Source of the DNA: SHVO01 sp964576515
Lineage (GTDB): Bacteria; Pseudomonadota; Alphaproteobacteria; Rhodospirillales; Rhodospirillaceae
Direction: 5' to 3'
DNA: 64,000 nt
NCBI GenBank assembly: GCA_964576515.1
Contig: CAZNUW010000001.1
Coordinates: 310,001-374,000, forward strand
Numbering within the stretch: position 1 is the first letter of the stretch; the number at the start of each line of letters is the position of its first letter. Positions 18,266 through 26,072 of this stretch are shown piece after piece. Under the pieces are notes generated by a model. The model saw nothing but the letters and a program-made list of their open reading frames with translations. It was not told where the DNA came from and made no database searches. The position numbers and the translations under genes are program-made.

Positions 18266-19468
18266 TTAGCGGTTCGACGGCCAGCCGCCGATGAGTTCGC
18301 GCCCGATCAGGAACCGGCGGATCTCGTTGGTGCCGGCGCCGATGTCATACAGCTTCGCGTCGCGCATGCAGCGTTCCACCGGCCAGTCCTTGGTGTAACC
18401 GGCGCCGCCCAGGGCCTGGATCGCTTCCAGCGACACCTTCACGGCGTTCTCGCTGGCGAGCAGGATCGCGCCCGCGGCGTCCTGGCGGGTGGTCTTTCCC
18501 GCGTCGCAGGCGCGCGCGACCGAATACACATAGGCGCGCGCAGAGTTGAGCGCGACATACATGTCGGCGACCTTCGCCTGGATGAGCTGGAACGAGCCGA
18601 TGGGCTTGCCGAACTGCTTGCGGTCGCGCACATAGGGCAGAACCACGTCGATGCATTTTTGCATAATGCCCAACGGTCCGCCCGCGAGCACCGCGCGCTC
18701 GTAGTCCAGTCCGCTCATCAGCACTTCAACGCCGCCGTTCACCGGGCCCATGATGTTCTCTTCCGGGACTTCGCAGTCCTGGAACACCAACTCGCCCGTG
18801 TCGGAGCCGCGCATCCCCATCTTGTCGAGCTTCTGCGACACGCTGAAACCCTTGAAGTCTTTCTCGATCAGGAAGGCGGTGATGCCGCGGCTGTCCTGAT
18901 CCGGCGCCGTCTTGGCGTACACCACCAGCACGTCGGCATGGGGCGCGTTGGTGATCCAGAACTTGGTACCGTTGAGGACGTAGCGGTCGCCCTTCTTCTC
19001 CGCGCGGAGCTTCATGCCGACCACGTCGGAACCTGCGCCGGACTCGCTCATGGCCAGCGCGCCGACGTATTCGCCGGAGATCAGCTTGGGGAGATATTTT
19101 TGTTTTTGCGCCGGGCTGGCCCAGCGCCGAATCTGATTGATGCACAGGTTGGAGTGCGCGCCGTAGGAAAGCCCGACCGAGGCGGACTCCCGGCTCACTT
19201 CCTCCATCGCGACCACGTGTTCGAGGTACCCCAGTCCCAGGCCGCCGTCCTCTTCCGGGACGGTGATGCCGTGCAGGCCGAGGTCGCCCATGGGTTTCCA
19301 CAGTTCCCGCGGGAAGGCGTTCTCGCGGTCGATGCGCGCGGCCAAGGGTTCGATCTTGTCGCTGGAAAAGCGGCGGGCCGTCTCGCGGATCGCTTCGACG
19401 GTTTCACCCAGATTGAAGTCGAGAATGGGAACCTCCCCGGTTCGTGTCGTAAAGTGCGTCACGGCCAT
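18266..19468 (-). CDS. liuA: Isovaleryl-CoA dehydrogenase
   Basis: 400 residues, flavin-dependent acyl-CoA dehydrogenase oxidising isovaleryl-CoA to 3-methylcrotonyl-CoA. Family signatures: GALAMSESGAGSDVVGMKLR (FAD/substrate region, about 140), KFWITNAPHADVLVVYAKTA, and QALGGAGYTKDWPVERCMRD near the C-terminus. The catalytic Glu is in LDYERAVLAGGPLGIMQ, the position used by isovaleryl- rather than short-chain acyl-CoA dehydrogenases. It is the first gene of the leucine-catabolism operon. No regulator gene is adjacent. Confidence 0.93.
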   Translation of the reverse strand: MAVTHFTTRTGEVPILDFNLGETVEAIRETARRFSSDKIEPLAARIDRENAFPRELWKPMGDLGLHGITVPEEDGGLGLGYLEHVVAMEEVSRESASVGLSYGAHSNLCINQIRRWASPAQKQKYLPKLISGEYVGALAMSESGAGSDVVGMKLRAEKKGDRYVLNGTKFWITNAPHADVLVVYAKTAPDQDSRGITAFLIEKDFKGFSVSQKLDKMGMRGSDTGELVFQDCEVPEENIMGPVNGGVEVLMSGLDYERAVLAGGPLGIMQKCIDVVLPYVRDRKQFGKPIGSFQLIQAKVADMYVALNSARAYVYSVARACDAGKTTRQDAAGAILLASENAVKVSLEAIQALGGAGYTKDWPVERCMRDAKLYDIGAGTNEIRRFLIGRELIGGWPSNR

Positions 19469-19643
19469 TTTCGCAGAGACGCACGCGCTCTGAACAGGGA
19501 ATTCAAGTCAGGGCACCTATGCGCTAAACCGTTTCCGCCGCTTTGGTCTCCATGCATAATTCATGCGGCGGGGGTCTGTGAAATGAATCCGCGCGGACTG
19601 TATTCTTCGACCGGCCGGTCGGGAAATGAAAAGGTGTGATGAA

Positions 19644-20201
19644 ATGACAACAATCGTCGGAATCTCCGGAAGCTTACGCAAGGCGTCGTTCAACACGAGC
19701 CTCCTGCGCGCCGCGCGGGACGTGACCCCCGCCGTGGTCGAACTCAAGATTGAGAGCATCCGGGGCATTCCTCTTTACGATGGCGACGAGGAGGCCGCGA
19801 ATGGGATTCCGGCCGCCGTGCGCGCGCTGAAAGACGCGGTCGCCGCCGCCGACGGTTTGTTGATCGTTACGCCGGAATACAACAACTCCATCCCGGGCGT
19901 GTTCAAGAACGCCATCGATTACATGAGCCGGGGCGGCGACATGAAGCGTGTGTTCGGCGGCAAACCGGTGGGCTTGATCGGCGCGACCCCGGGCGGTTGG
20001 GGCACCCTGCACAGCCAGGCGGCGTGGCTGCCGGTCCTGCGGACGCTCGGCTGTCTCCTGTGGTCGGAAGGACGCATGGCCGTTTCGCGCGCGGGAGATG
20101 TCTTCGCACCCGACGGCGCTTTGAAGGACCAAACCGTCCGCGATCAACTCAAAGGTTATATGGAAGGCTTCGCGGCGTTTGTCGCCGCCCATAAGCGCTA
20201 A
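19644..20201 (+). CDS. NAD(P)H-dependent FMN reductase (ChrR/YieF-like)
   Basis: 185 residues, flavodoxin-like fold. The FMN-phosphate loop GISGSLRKASFNTSLLRAA is at the N-terminus, and the second flavin contact, TPEYNNSIPGVFKNAIDY, at about 78. These are hallmarks of the SsuE/chromate-reductase NADPH-dependent quinone and flavin reductases. The start at 19644 is chosen because AAGG lies 10 bases upstream and MTTIVGISG is the usual beginning; ATG 19626 is an alternative. It overlaps the ABC permease 3' end by 4 bases, tail to tail. Likely role: two-electron reduction of quinones or flavins in redox protection. Confidence 0.88.
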   Translation: MTTIVGISGSLRKASFNTSLLRAARDVTPAVVELKIESIRGIPLYDGDEEAANGIPAAVRALKDAVAAADGLLIVTPEYNNSIPGVFKNAIDYMSRGGDMKRVFGGKPVGLIGATPGGWGTLHSQAAWLPVLRTLGCLLWSEGRMAVSRAGDVFAPDGALKDQTVRDQLKGYMEGFAAFVAAHKR

Positions 20202-21313
20202 TCAAGCGTCCGCCGATACCGTTTCAGCGCCAGCGTCGCCACGACGCCCAGGATGAGCACCAGCGGCAGCAGGTTCATCCAGATGTCCGAGAAGCCACCG
20301 CCTTTCAGCATGACCCCGCGCACGGCGCGCAGGAAGTGCGTGTTGGGCAGCGCTTCGCCGATCGCCTGCGCCCAGCCGGGCATGGCGTAGAACGGGAACA
20401 TGAAACCCGACAGCAGGATCGACGGCAGGAACATGAAAAAGGTCATCTGCATTGCCTGCATCTGCGACCGGGCGATGGTCGAGAAGAAGAACCCAATCGA
20501 GAGATTGACCAGAATGAACAGGGAGACCGCCGCAAGGAAGGCGAGCGGGTTCCCGGCGAATGGAACGCCGAACAGGAACCTCGCCCCCAGCAACATCACC
20601 GCCACCTGAACGAAGCCGATGAAGATGTAAGGCGTGATCTTGCCGACCATCACTTCCAGCGGACGGGCCGGCGTAGCCAGCAACGTCTCTAGTGTGCCGC
20701 GTTCGGTTTCGCGCGTAATGGCCATGGCGGTCATCATCACCATGGTCATGGTGAGAATGACGCCCAGCAGACCGGGCACGATGTTGACCGCCGTGCGGCT
20801 GGCGGCGTTGTAGCGCCGGTGCACGACCGTCTCGACCGCCGGTGTATTGGGCGGGGCATAGGGTTTCAGAGCTTGCTGCACGATCTGCGGGATCGCGCCC
20901 GTGCCCGCCCCGGCCGCGACGGGATCCGACGCATCGGCGTCGAGCAGGAGTTGAGGCTGATCGCCGCGCGCGAAGTCGCGCTCGAAGTTCGGGGGGATCG
21001 TGAGCACGAAGGCGGCCTTGCCGTTTTTCAGGGCGTCCTCGGCTTCATCGCGCGTGACCGCGCCCTGGATGTCGAAGTAGAGCGAGTTCTCCATCGCTTG
21101 AACGATGGCGCGCGAGGCGGGGCCGGTATCGCCCATCTCGACCAGCGTGGGCAGGTTGCGGGGATCGGTGTTGATGGCGTAGCCGAACAGAAGCAACTGC
21201 ATGATGGGAATGCCCACCATCATCCCGAACGTGAGCCGGTCGCGGCGCATCTGCACGAATTCCTTGGCGAGCAGCGCCTTCACGCGCGCGAAGGAGAAGA
21301 GATCGGCGTTCAT
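20198..21313 (-). CDS. ABC-2 type transporter permease (YbhR/YbhS-like)
   Basis: 371 residues with the ABC-2 topology: an N-terminal helix (LTFGMMVGIPIMQLLLFGYA, about 28), a large extracytoplasmic loop (about 55-170) and five helices in the C-terminal half, including FFMFLPSILLSGFMFPFYAM. The stretch RETERGTLETLLATP is typical of drug-exporter permeases. Start and the preceding ATPase stop overlap by 4 bases. With the HlyD adaptor and ATPase it forms a tripartite-type efflux system like E. coli YbhGFSR, but here with a single permease gene. Confidence 0.9.
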   Translation of the reverse strand: MNADLFSFARVKALLAKEFVQMRRDRLTFGMMVGIPIMQLLLFGYAINTDPRNLPTLVEMGDTGPASRAIVQAMENSLYFDIQGAVTRDEAEDALKNGKAAFVLTIPPNFERDFARGDQPQLLLDADASDPVAAGAGTGAIPQIVQQALKPYAPPNTPAVETVVHRRYNAASRTAVNIVPGLLGVILTMTMVMMTAMAITRETERGTLETLLATPARPLEVMVGKITPYIFIGFVQVAVMLLGARFLFGVPFAGNPLAFLAAVSLFILVNLSIGFFFSTIARSQMQAMQMTFFMFLPSILLSGFMFPFYAMPGWAQAIGEALPNTHFLRAVRGVMLKGGGFSDIWMNLLPLVLILGVVATLALKRYRRTLD

Positions 21314-22248
21314 CGGAAATTGTCCTCCGCCCCGCCCATCAGATAGATGAACGCCTCCTCCAGCCCGGTCTTCGCGGGCGCAACGTCAAGGTTGGGTTGA
21401 TCGCGGAGCGGCGCGACGGCCCGGTCGAGCGCCTCCTTGTTCCGGCCGCTGATATGAAGCGCGGAGCCGAAACGCGCCACCTGCTCCACGCCGTCGGTAG
21501 TCTTGAGCCGCTCGTAGAGCGCATGTAGGTCGCGGCCCTCGATGCGCCAGGTGTGAAGATTGACCTCCTTCGCGATATCGGCGGACGGCGCGTCGATCAG
21601 CTTGCGGCCATAGGCCATGAAGGCGATGTAGTCACACTGCACGGCTTCGTCCATGTAGTGGGTGGACACGAGCACGGACACGCCCTTGTCCGCGCGTCCG
21701 CGAATACGTTCCCAGAAGTCGCGCCGCGCTTTCGGGTCGACCCCGGCGGTGGGTTCGTCCAGCAACAGAAGTTCGGGTTCGTGGAGCGAAGCCGCGGCCA
21801 ACGCGAGGCGCTGCTTCCATCCGCCCGACATCTGGCCCGCGAGCTGGTTGGCGCGGGGCGCGAGTTCATACTCCTCAAGCGCGGACTCGACGGTGCTGTT
21901 CGGAAGATCGTGCAGGCGTGCAACGAATGTCAGGTTCTCCCGCGCGGTCATGTCCTCGTAGAGCGAGAACCGCTGGGTCATGTAGCCGACGCGCATCTTG
22001 ATGGCCCGGCTTTCGGTCAAAATATCGTAGCCGAGCGCGGTGCCGCCGCCGCCGTCGGGACGCAGGAGGCCGCACAACATGCGGATGGTGGTGGTCTTCC
22101 CGGATCCGTTGGGGCCGAGGAAGCCATAGATCGCGCCCTTCGGCACCTGGATCGCGAAGTTGTCGACGACAAGTTTTTCGCCGAACTTCTTCGTCAGGCC
22201 GTGGACGTCAATGACGTTCTCGCGGGAGGCCGGCGCGTTAACTTCCAC
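21310..22248 (-). CDS. ABC transporter ATP-binding protein (YbhF-like, single domain)
   Basis: 312 residues from a GTG at 22248 (GAGG 7-8 bases upstream); the much longer frame to 22635 is out-of-frame HlyD sequence. One nucleotide-binding domain: Walker A GFLGPNGSGKTTTIRML, signature MSGGWKQRLALAAA, Walker B LLLLDEPTAGVDPKARRDF, then the switch His in VLVSTHYMDEA. It overlaps the HlyD stop by 11 bases and the permease start by 4. E. coli YbhF carries two such domains in one chain, whereas this gene has one, so the exporter would need a homodimer. Confidence 0.9.
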   Translation of the reverse strand: MEVNAPASRENVIDVHGLTKKFGEKLVVDNFAIQVPKGAIYGFLGPNGSGKTTTIRMLCGLLRPDGGGGTALGYDILTESRAIKMRVGYMTQRFSLYEDMTARENLTFVARLHDLPNSTVESALEEYELAPRANQLAGQMSGGWKQRLALAAASLHEPELLLLDEPTAGVDPKARRDFWERIRGRADKGVSVLVSTHYMDEAVQCDYIAFMAYGRKLIDAPSADIAKEVNLHTWRIEGRDLHALYERLKTTDGVEQVARFGSALHISGRNKEALDRAVAPLRDQPNLDVAPAKTGLEEAFIYLMGGAEDNFR

Positions 22249-23194
22249 GGCGGCCCTCGGTTCGCTGAACTTCGGCGCGCACGGGTGTGCCGGGCGGCGG
22301 CGTGAACCCCGTGAACCGGGCCTCGGCGCGATAGACAAGGCGCGCGCGTTCGCTGTCCGAGTAGATGATGGGCGGGGTGAACTCGGTTTCGTCGGCGACC
22401 GAGACGATTTCCGCGGCGGCGTTTTCGGGACAGCCGTCGCAGGCGATGCCGAGTTTCGTCCCCACGGGGACGTCGGCCAGGATCGGCGCGGGGATGAACA
22501 CGACGGCGACGACGCGCCCTTCGGGCAGGAACCGCACGGCGGGGACGGCGGGGCCCGCGACATCGCCCGCGTAACGCAACAGCCGCTCGACGCGCCCGGC
22601 GGAAGGCGCCGCGACGGTGCGCCGGCGCAGGGCATCTTCGGCGAGGGCGACTTGCCGCTCGGCCTCGTCCACGGAGGCCGCCAGGGCTTTCACCTGATTC
22701 TCACGCGCGGGAAGTTCAACGAGGGTCACGCGTTCGCGCGCTTCGGAGACGCGGGCGTCCGCCGTGTCGGCGGCGGCGACGGCCTCGTCGAGGCGCGCGC
22801 GCGGAACGACGCCGGTCTCGAACAATTCTTGCGCCCGGGTACGGTCGGCGCGGGCGCGTGTCTGCGCCGCGCGCGCCTGGGCGAGTTGTTCACGGGCGGC
22901 GGCGATTTCGGGCGTGCGACCGCCGGCCGTGGCGTCATCGAAACGCGCGGTCGCGGCGGCGGCCCGTGCCCGCGCGGCATCGAGGGTCAATCGTTCAGCC
23001 GCCGCATCCAAGGCGAAGAGCGCCGCGCCCGCCGGGACGGAGGAGCCCTCGACAGCGTCCATGCGCGCGATGCGGCCGCTGGTTTCCGGCGCGATCATCA
23101 CGAACTCGCCCTCGGCGTAGCCTTGCAAGACAGGCGCGCCGTCGCCGCACGCGGCCACCAGAAGAAGCGCAAAAACAAACGGGATGCGCGTCAT
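22238..23194 (-). CDS. HlyD-family periplasmic adaptor lipoprotein
   Basis: 318 residues. The lipoprotein signal ends LLLVAAC with acylated Cys16. A biotinyl-lipoyl-like half motif near the start (FVMIAPETSGRIARMDAVEG), a long alpha-helical hairpin (about 65-185, rich in Ala/Arg/Glu) and a return half (RRTVAAPSAGRVERLL) define the membrane-fusion protein family. It bridges the ABC transporter to an outer-membrane channel; no TolC gene is nearby. It overlaps the TetR stop by 4 bases. Confidence 0.88.
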   Translation of the reverse strand: MTRIPFVFALLLVAACGDGAPVLQGYAEGEFVMIAPETSGRIARMDAVEGSSVPAGAALFALDAAAERLTLDAARARAAAATARFDDATAGGRTPEIAAAREQLAQARAAQTRARADRTRAQELFETGVVPRARLDEAVAAADTADARVSEARERVTLVELPARENQVKALAASVDEAERQVALAEDALRRRTVAAPSAGRVERLLRYAGDVAGPAVPAVRFLPEGRVVAVVFIPAPILADVPVGTKLGIACDGCPENAAAEIVSVADETEFTPPIIYSDSERARLVYRAEARFTGFTPPPGTPVRAEVQRTEGRRGS

Positions 23195-23835
23195 GGCGCT
23201 CCTCCATTTTTCGTCTTGAGTCCGTTGAGAACCATGTCGGCGATGCCGCGCGCGATCACATCCGGGGACGGTCCCGGCGCATCCGGATCGGCGAATACGG
23301 TTGAGAGCAACATGTGCGCGAGCATGGAGCCGGCGCAGGCGCGCAAGGCGACCGCGCGATCGACGTCGCGGAACGCGCCTTGAGCGACGCCGCGATCGAT
23401 CAGCCGCGCAAGAAGACGCTGACCGCGCCCGATGACCGCATCGCGATAGAGGGCGGCGATTTTCGGAAACCGCTGGGCCTCGGCGATGACAATGCGCGGC
23501 GCCGCCGAGACGCGCGGATCGGACAACTGGACCGCCATGAAGGTAAGGAGCGAACGCAACGTCCGCTCGGCGTCGCCGGACGTCGTATCCACAAGGGTTT
23601 CGGCCGCGCCCACCACATGGTCGGCCAGGCGGCGCACGAGCGCCTCAAGCATGGCGTCCTTTGACGCGAAGTAGAGATAGACCGCGCCCTTGGACAAACC
23701 CGCGCGCGCCGCGACGTCTTCCACGCGCGCGCCAGCAAAACCTTGTTCCGAGAACACGGCCAGCGCGGCGTCGAGGATCTCATCCGGCCTCGCTTCGGGA
23801 CGTCGGGTACGCGGCGGCAAAGGGGCGATTCCCAT
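23191..23835 (-). CDS. TetR-family transcriptional regulator (CecR-like position)
   Basis: 214 residues. The N-terminal helix-turn-helix is clear: EILDAALAVFSEQGFAGARV followed by DVAARAGLSKGAVYLYF. The ligand-binding C-terminal half is helical and variable. It is the first gene of the HlyD-ATPase-permease operon, the same order as E. coli cecR-ybhGFSR. The perfect dyad three bases upstream of its start is probably its own operator, so it likely autoregulates the operon and is released by an exported compound. Confidence 0.9.
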   Translation of the reverse strand: MGIAPLPPRTRRPEARPDEILDAALAVFSEQGFAGARVEDVAARAGLSKGAVYLYFASKDAMLEALVRRLADHVVGAAETLVDTTSGDAERTLRSLLTFMAVQLSDPRVSAAPRIVIAEAQRFPKIAALYRDAVIGRGQRLLARLIDRGVAQGAFRDVDRAVALRACAGSMLAHMLLSTVFADPDAPGPSPDVIARGIADMVLNGLKTKNGGAP

Positions 23836-23838
23836 TAA

Positions 23839-23852
23839 TGACTGACCAGTCA
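23839..23852. promoter_or_regulatory. Candidate TetR operator
   Basis: TGACTG-AC-CAGTCA, a perfect 6-bp inverted repeat with a 2-bp spacer, extendable with partial matches to TAATGACTG/CAGTCAGTTA. It begins 3 bases upstream of the TetR gene start. TGACTG/CAGTCA dyads are typical of TetR-family autoregulatory sites, so binding would block translation initiation or transcription of the efflux operon. Confidence 0.65.
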
Positions 23853-23922
23853 GTTATAACGAGCACCACCTGCGCCGGCAACGAGAAAGAAGCGTTTTGT
23901 TACATGAGCTTAGACGACGCGC

Positions 23923-24627
23923 TTAGTTGGCCTTGGCGCGCGCGGCGGCGATTTCTTTCGGAAAATCGATCGCAGCCGACGAGGTCTTGGCGGATACGCC
24001 CGACAGGACGGTCGCGTTCACCACGTAAGCAGGCGTGAGCGAGATCTTCATGGCCCGCGCGAGGTTGAACGTGTCGATGATCTGATCGGTCACTTCGGGC
24101 GATTCCATGTCGGCCTTCAGCTTATCGACGTTCAGGCCGACCTTGCCCGCCATGGCGAAGATGTCCTCGTTCGTGAGCTTGCCGCGATAGGCCATCATCG
24201 CCTTGTGATAGTCGTGATACTTGCCCTGCTTCTGGGACGCGAGGGCGGCCTTCGCCGCGACGATGGACACAGGCCCGAGAACCGGGAACTCCTTGATTAC
24301 AACGCGCACCTGCGGATCGTCGGCGATCAGCTTCTCGATGCGCGGATCGGCGGCTTTGCAGAAGCTGCACTGATAGTCGGTGAACTTCACCAGGGTGACG
24401 TTGCCTTGCGGATTGCCCATCACGGGCGAGCCGGGATCGCGCAGGAGCACACTCGCGCGCGCGGCGGCGGCCTGCGCGGCGGCTTTCTCAAGCTCGATTT
24501 TGACGATCTCGCTGTTGTCGACCGCGGGCGCCGGATCGGCGGCCCACGCCTGCGGAGCAAGCGAAACGGCGGCGGCAAAAGCGGCCGCCACACCCAACAT
24601 CGCCGCACGGCGCTTCTTCGACATCAT
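23923..24627 (-). CDS. DsbA-family thiol-disulfide oxidoreductase, exported
   Basis: 234 residues from the ATG at 24627 (GGGAG close upstream; the frame continues to 24705 without a good site). Signal peptide ends at about residue 30 (PQAWAA). The thioredoxin-like domain carries the C87-SF-C90 active site (TDYQCSFCKAADPRIE), and the cis-Pro loop is visible in SLTPAYVVN. The DSBA/Com1-like order of features indicates a periplasmic disulfide oxidase or isomerase. No partner DsbB or DsbD is nearby. Confidence 0.88.
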   Translation of the reverse strand: MMSKKRRAAMLGVAAAFAAAVSLAPQAWAADPAPAVDNSEIVKIELEKAAAQAAAARASVLLRDPGSPVMGNPQGNVTLVKFTDYQCSFCKAADPRIEKLIADDPQVRVVIKEFPVLGPVSIVAAKAALASQKQGKYHDYHKAMMAYRGKLTNEDIFAMAGKVGLNVDKLKADMESPEVTDQIIDTFNLARAMKISLTPAYVVNATVLSGVSAKTSSAAIDFPKEIAAARAKAN

Positions 24628-24701
24628 GGTTCGTCTCCCTTCCCTATCCTGAAGAAGGATACTGGCGGTGGGAAAGACCCGGATGCAAGGGAGAAGATGT
24701 G

Positions 24702-24727
24702 ACACGGGCCGCTGTCGCGGCCCGTGT
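24702..24727 (-). terminator. Hairpin downstream of gabT, probable terminator
   Basis: Perfect 11-bp stem ACACGGGCCGC/GCGGCCCGTGT with a 4-base loop, 21 bases past the gabT stop. On the minus strand only a weak pyrimidine run (ATCTTCTCCC) follows, so intrinsic termination would be inefficient. Confidence 0.5.
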
Positions 24728-24747
24728 GATCGTTATGTGTGCGGTGG

Positions 24748-26034
24748 TTACGCCTGGTAGGCCAGCGCCTTTTCCATGAGCGCCATGCCTTCGTCGATGA
24801 TGGCGTCGGACGCGGTCAGGGGCACCAGCACGCGGATGGTGTTGCCGTAGGTGCCGCAGGTGAGCAGGAGCAAGCCCGCCTCGAGCGCCTTCGCGACGAT
24901 CTTCTTGGTGCCGTCGCCGTCGGGCTCGTTGCCGCCGCGCGCCTTGACGATGTCGAAGCCGATCATCGCGCCCGGGCCGCGAATCGCGGCGATGGGATAG
25001 AGGTCGTTGCGCTTCTCGAAGGCTTCGAGTTTCGCCTTGATGCGCTTGCCGATCTCGTTGGCGCGGTCGAGCAGCTTCTCTTCCTTGATGACGTCGAGCA
25101 CGGCGATCCCGGCCGCGCAGGAGATGGGCGGGCCGCCGAAAGTGCCGCCGAGACCGCCCGGCGGCGAGGCGTCCATCACGGCCGCGCGGCCGATGACACC
25201 CGAAAGCGGGAACCCGCCCGAAATGGATTTCGCGACCGTGATCATATCCGGTTTCACGCCGAAGTTCTCGACGCAGAACATCTTGCCGGTGCGCGCGAAG
25301 CCGGACTGCACTTCGTCGGCGATGAGTAGGATGCCGTGCTGATCGCACAGCTTGCGCAGCGCGACCATCAGCTCCTTCGGCGCGGGGTAGAAGCCGCCCT
25401 CGCCCTGCACGGGCTCGATGATGATGGCGGCGACGCGTTCCGGCTCGACGTCGGCGTAAAACAGGCGGTCGATCGCGTCCAGGGACGTCTGGACCGAGAT
25501 GCCGCGGGATTCGACCGGGAACGGAACGTGGTAGATCTCGCCCGGCATCGGGCCGAAGTGCTTCTTGTACGGCGCGACCTTGCCGGTCATCGCCGACGCC
25601 AAAAGGGTGCGGCCATGGAAGCCGCCGGCGAACGCGATCACGGCGGAACGGCCTGTGGCGACGCGCGCGATCTTGATGGCGTTTTCGGTCGCTTCCGCGC
25701 CGGTCGCGAAGAAGATCGTCTTGGCCGGCCCGTCGACGGGCGCCAGCGCGTTCAAACGCTCGGCGAGTTCGATATAGGGCTCGTAGGCCATCACCTGGAA
25801 CGCGGAATGGGTGACCTTCTCAAGCTGGTCGTGGACCGCCTTCATCACCTTCGGGTGACGATGACCGGTATTCAAGGAGCCGATGCCGCCGACGAAGTCG
25901 ATGTAGCGCTTGCCCTCGACATCCCAAATCTCGGAGTTTTCGGCGCGCGCGGCGATGACGGCGGTGGCGTTGCCGACGCCCTTGGGGACCGCGCTCTGGC
26001 GGCGCGCGAAAAGATCTGCATTCGACTTCGACAT
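24748..26034 (-). CDS. gabT: 4-aminobutyrate (GABA) transaminase
   Basis: 428 residues, class III PLP-dependent aminotransferase. The PLP Lys lies in ITVAKSISGGFPLSGVIGRA, the substrate/PLP segment ADEVQSGFARTGKMF precedes it, and the N-terminal GIGSLNTGHRHPKVMKAV is typical of GabT. It converts GABA and 2-oxoglutarate to succinate semialdehyde and glutamate; related enzymes use 5-aminovalerate. It is third in an operon after the ThDP decarboxylase and the aldehyde dehydrogenase, suggesting that GABA or a guanidino precursor is the catabolic substrate. Confidence 0.9.
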   Translation of the reverse strand: MSKSNADLFARRQSAVPKGVGNATAVIAARAENSEIWDVEGKRYIDFVGGIGSLNTGHRHPKVMKAVHDQLEKVTHSAFQVMAYEPYIELAERLNALAPVDGPAKTIFFATGAEATENAIKIARVATGRSAVIAFAGGFHGRTLLASAMTGKVAPYKKHFGPMPGEIYHVPFPVESRGISVQTSLDAIDRLFYADVEPERVAAIIIEPVQGEGGFYPAPKELMVALRKLCDQHGILLIADEVQSGFARTGKMFCVENFGVKPDMITVAKSISGGFPLSGVIGRAAVMDASPPGGLGGTFGGPPISCAAGIAVLDVIKEEKLLDRANEIGKRIKAKLEAFEKRNDLYPIAAIRGPGAMIGFDIVKARGGNEPDGDGTKKIVAKALEAGLLLLTCGTYGNTIRVLVPLTASDAIIDEGMALMEKALAYQA

Positions 26035-26072
26035 GGTGTTCTCCTGGCCGCGTGGGCCCTTCGTCTTATGTG

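Noticed and set aside
22248..22635. Long N-terminal extension of the ABC ATPase
   Set aside because: It reads HlyD sequence in another frame and is Pro/Ser/Arg rich; the GTG at 22248 with GAGG fits the family length.
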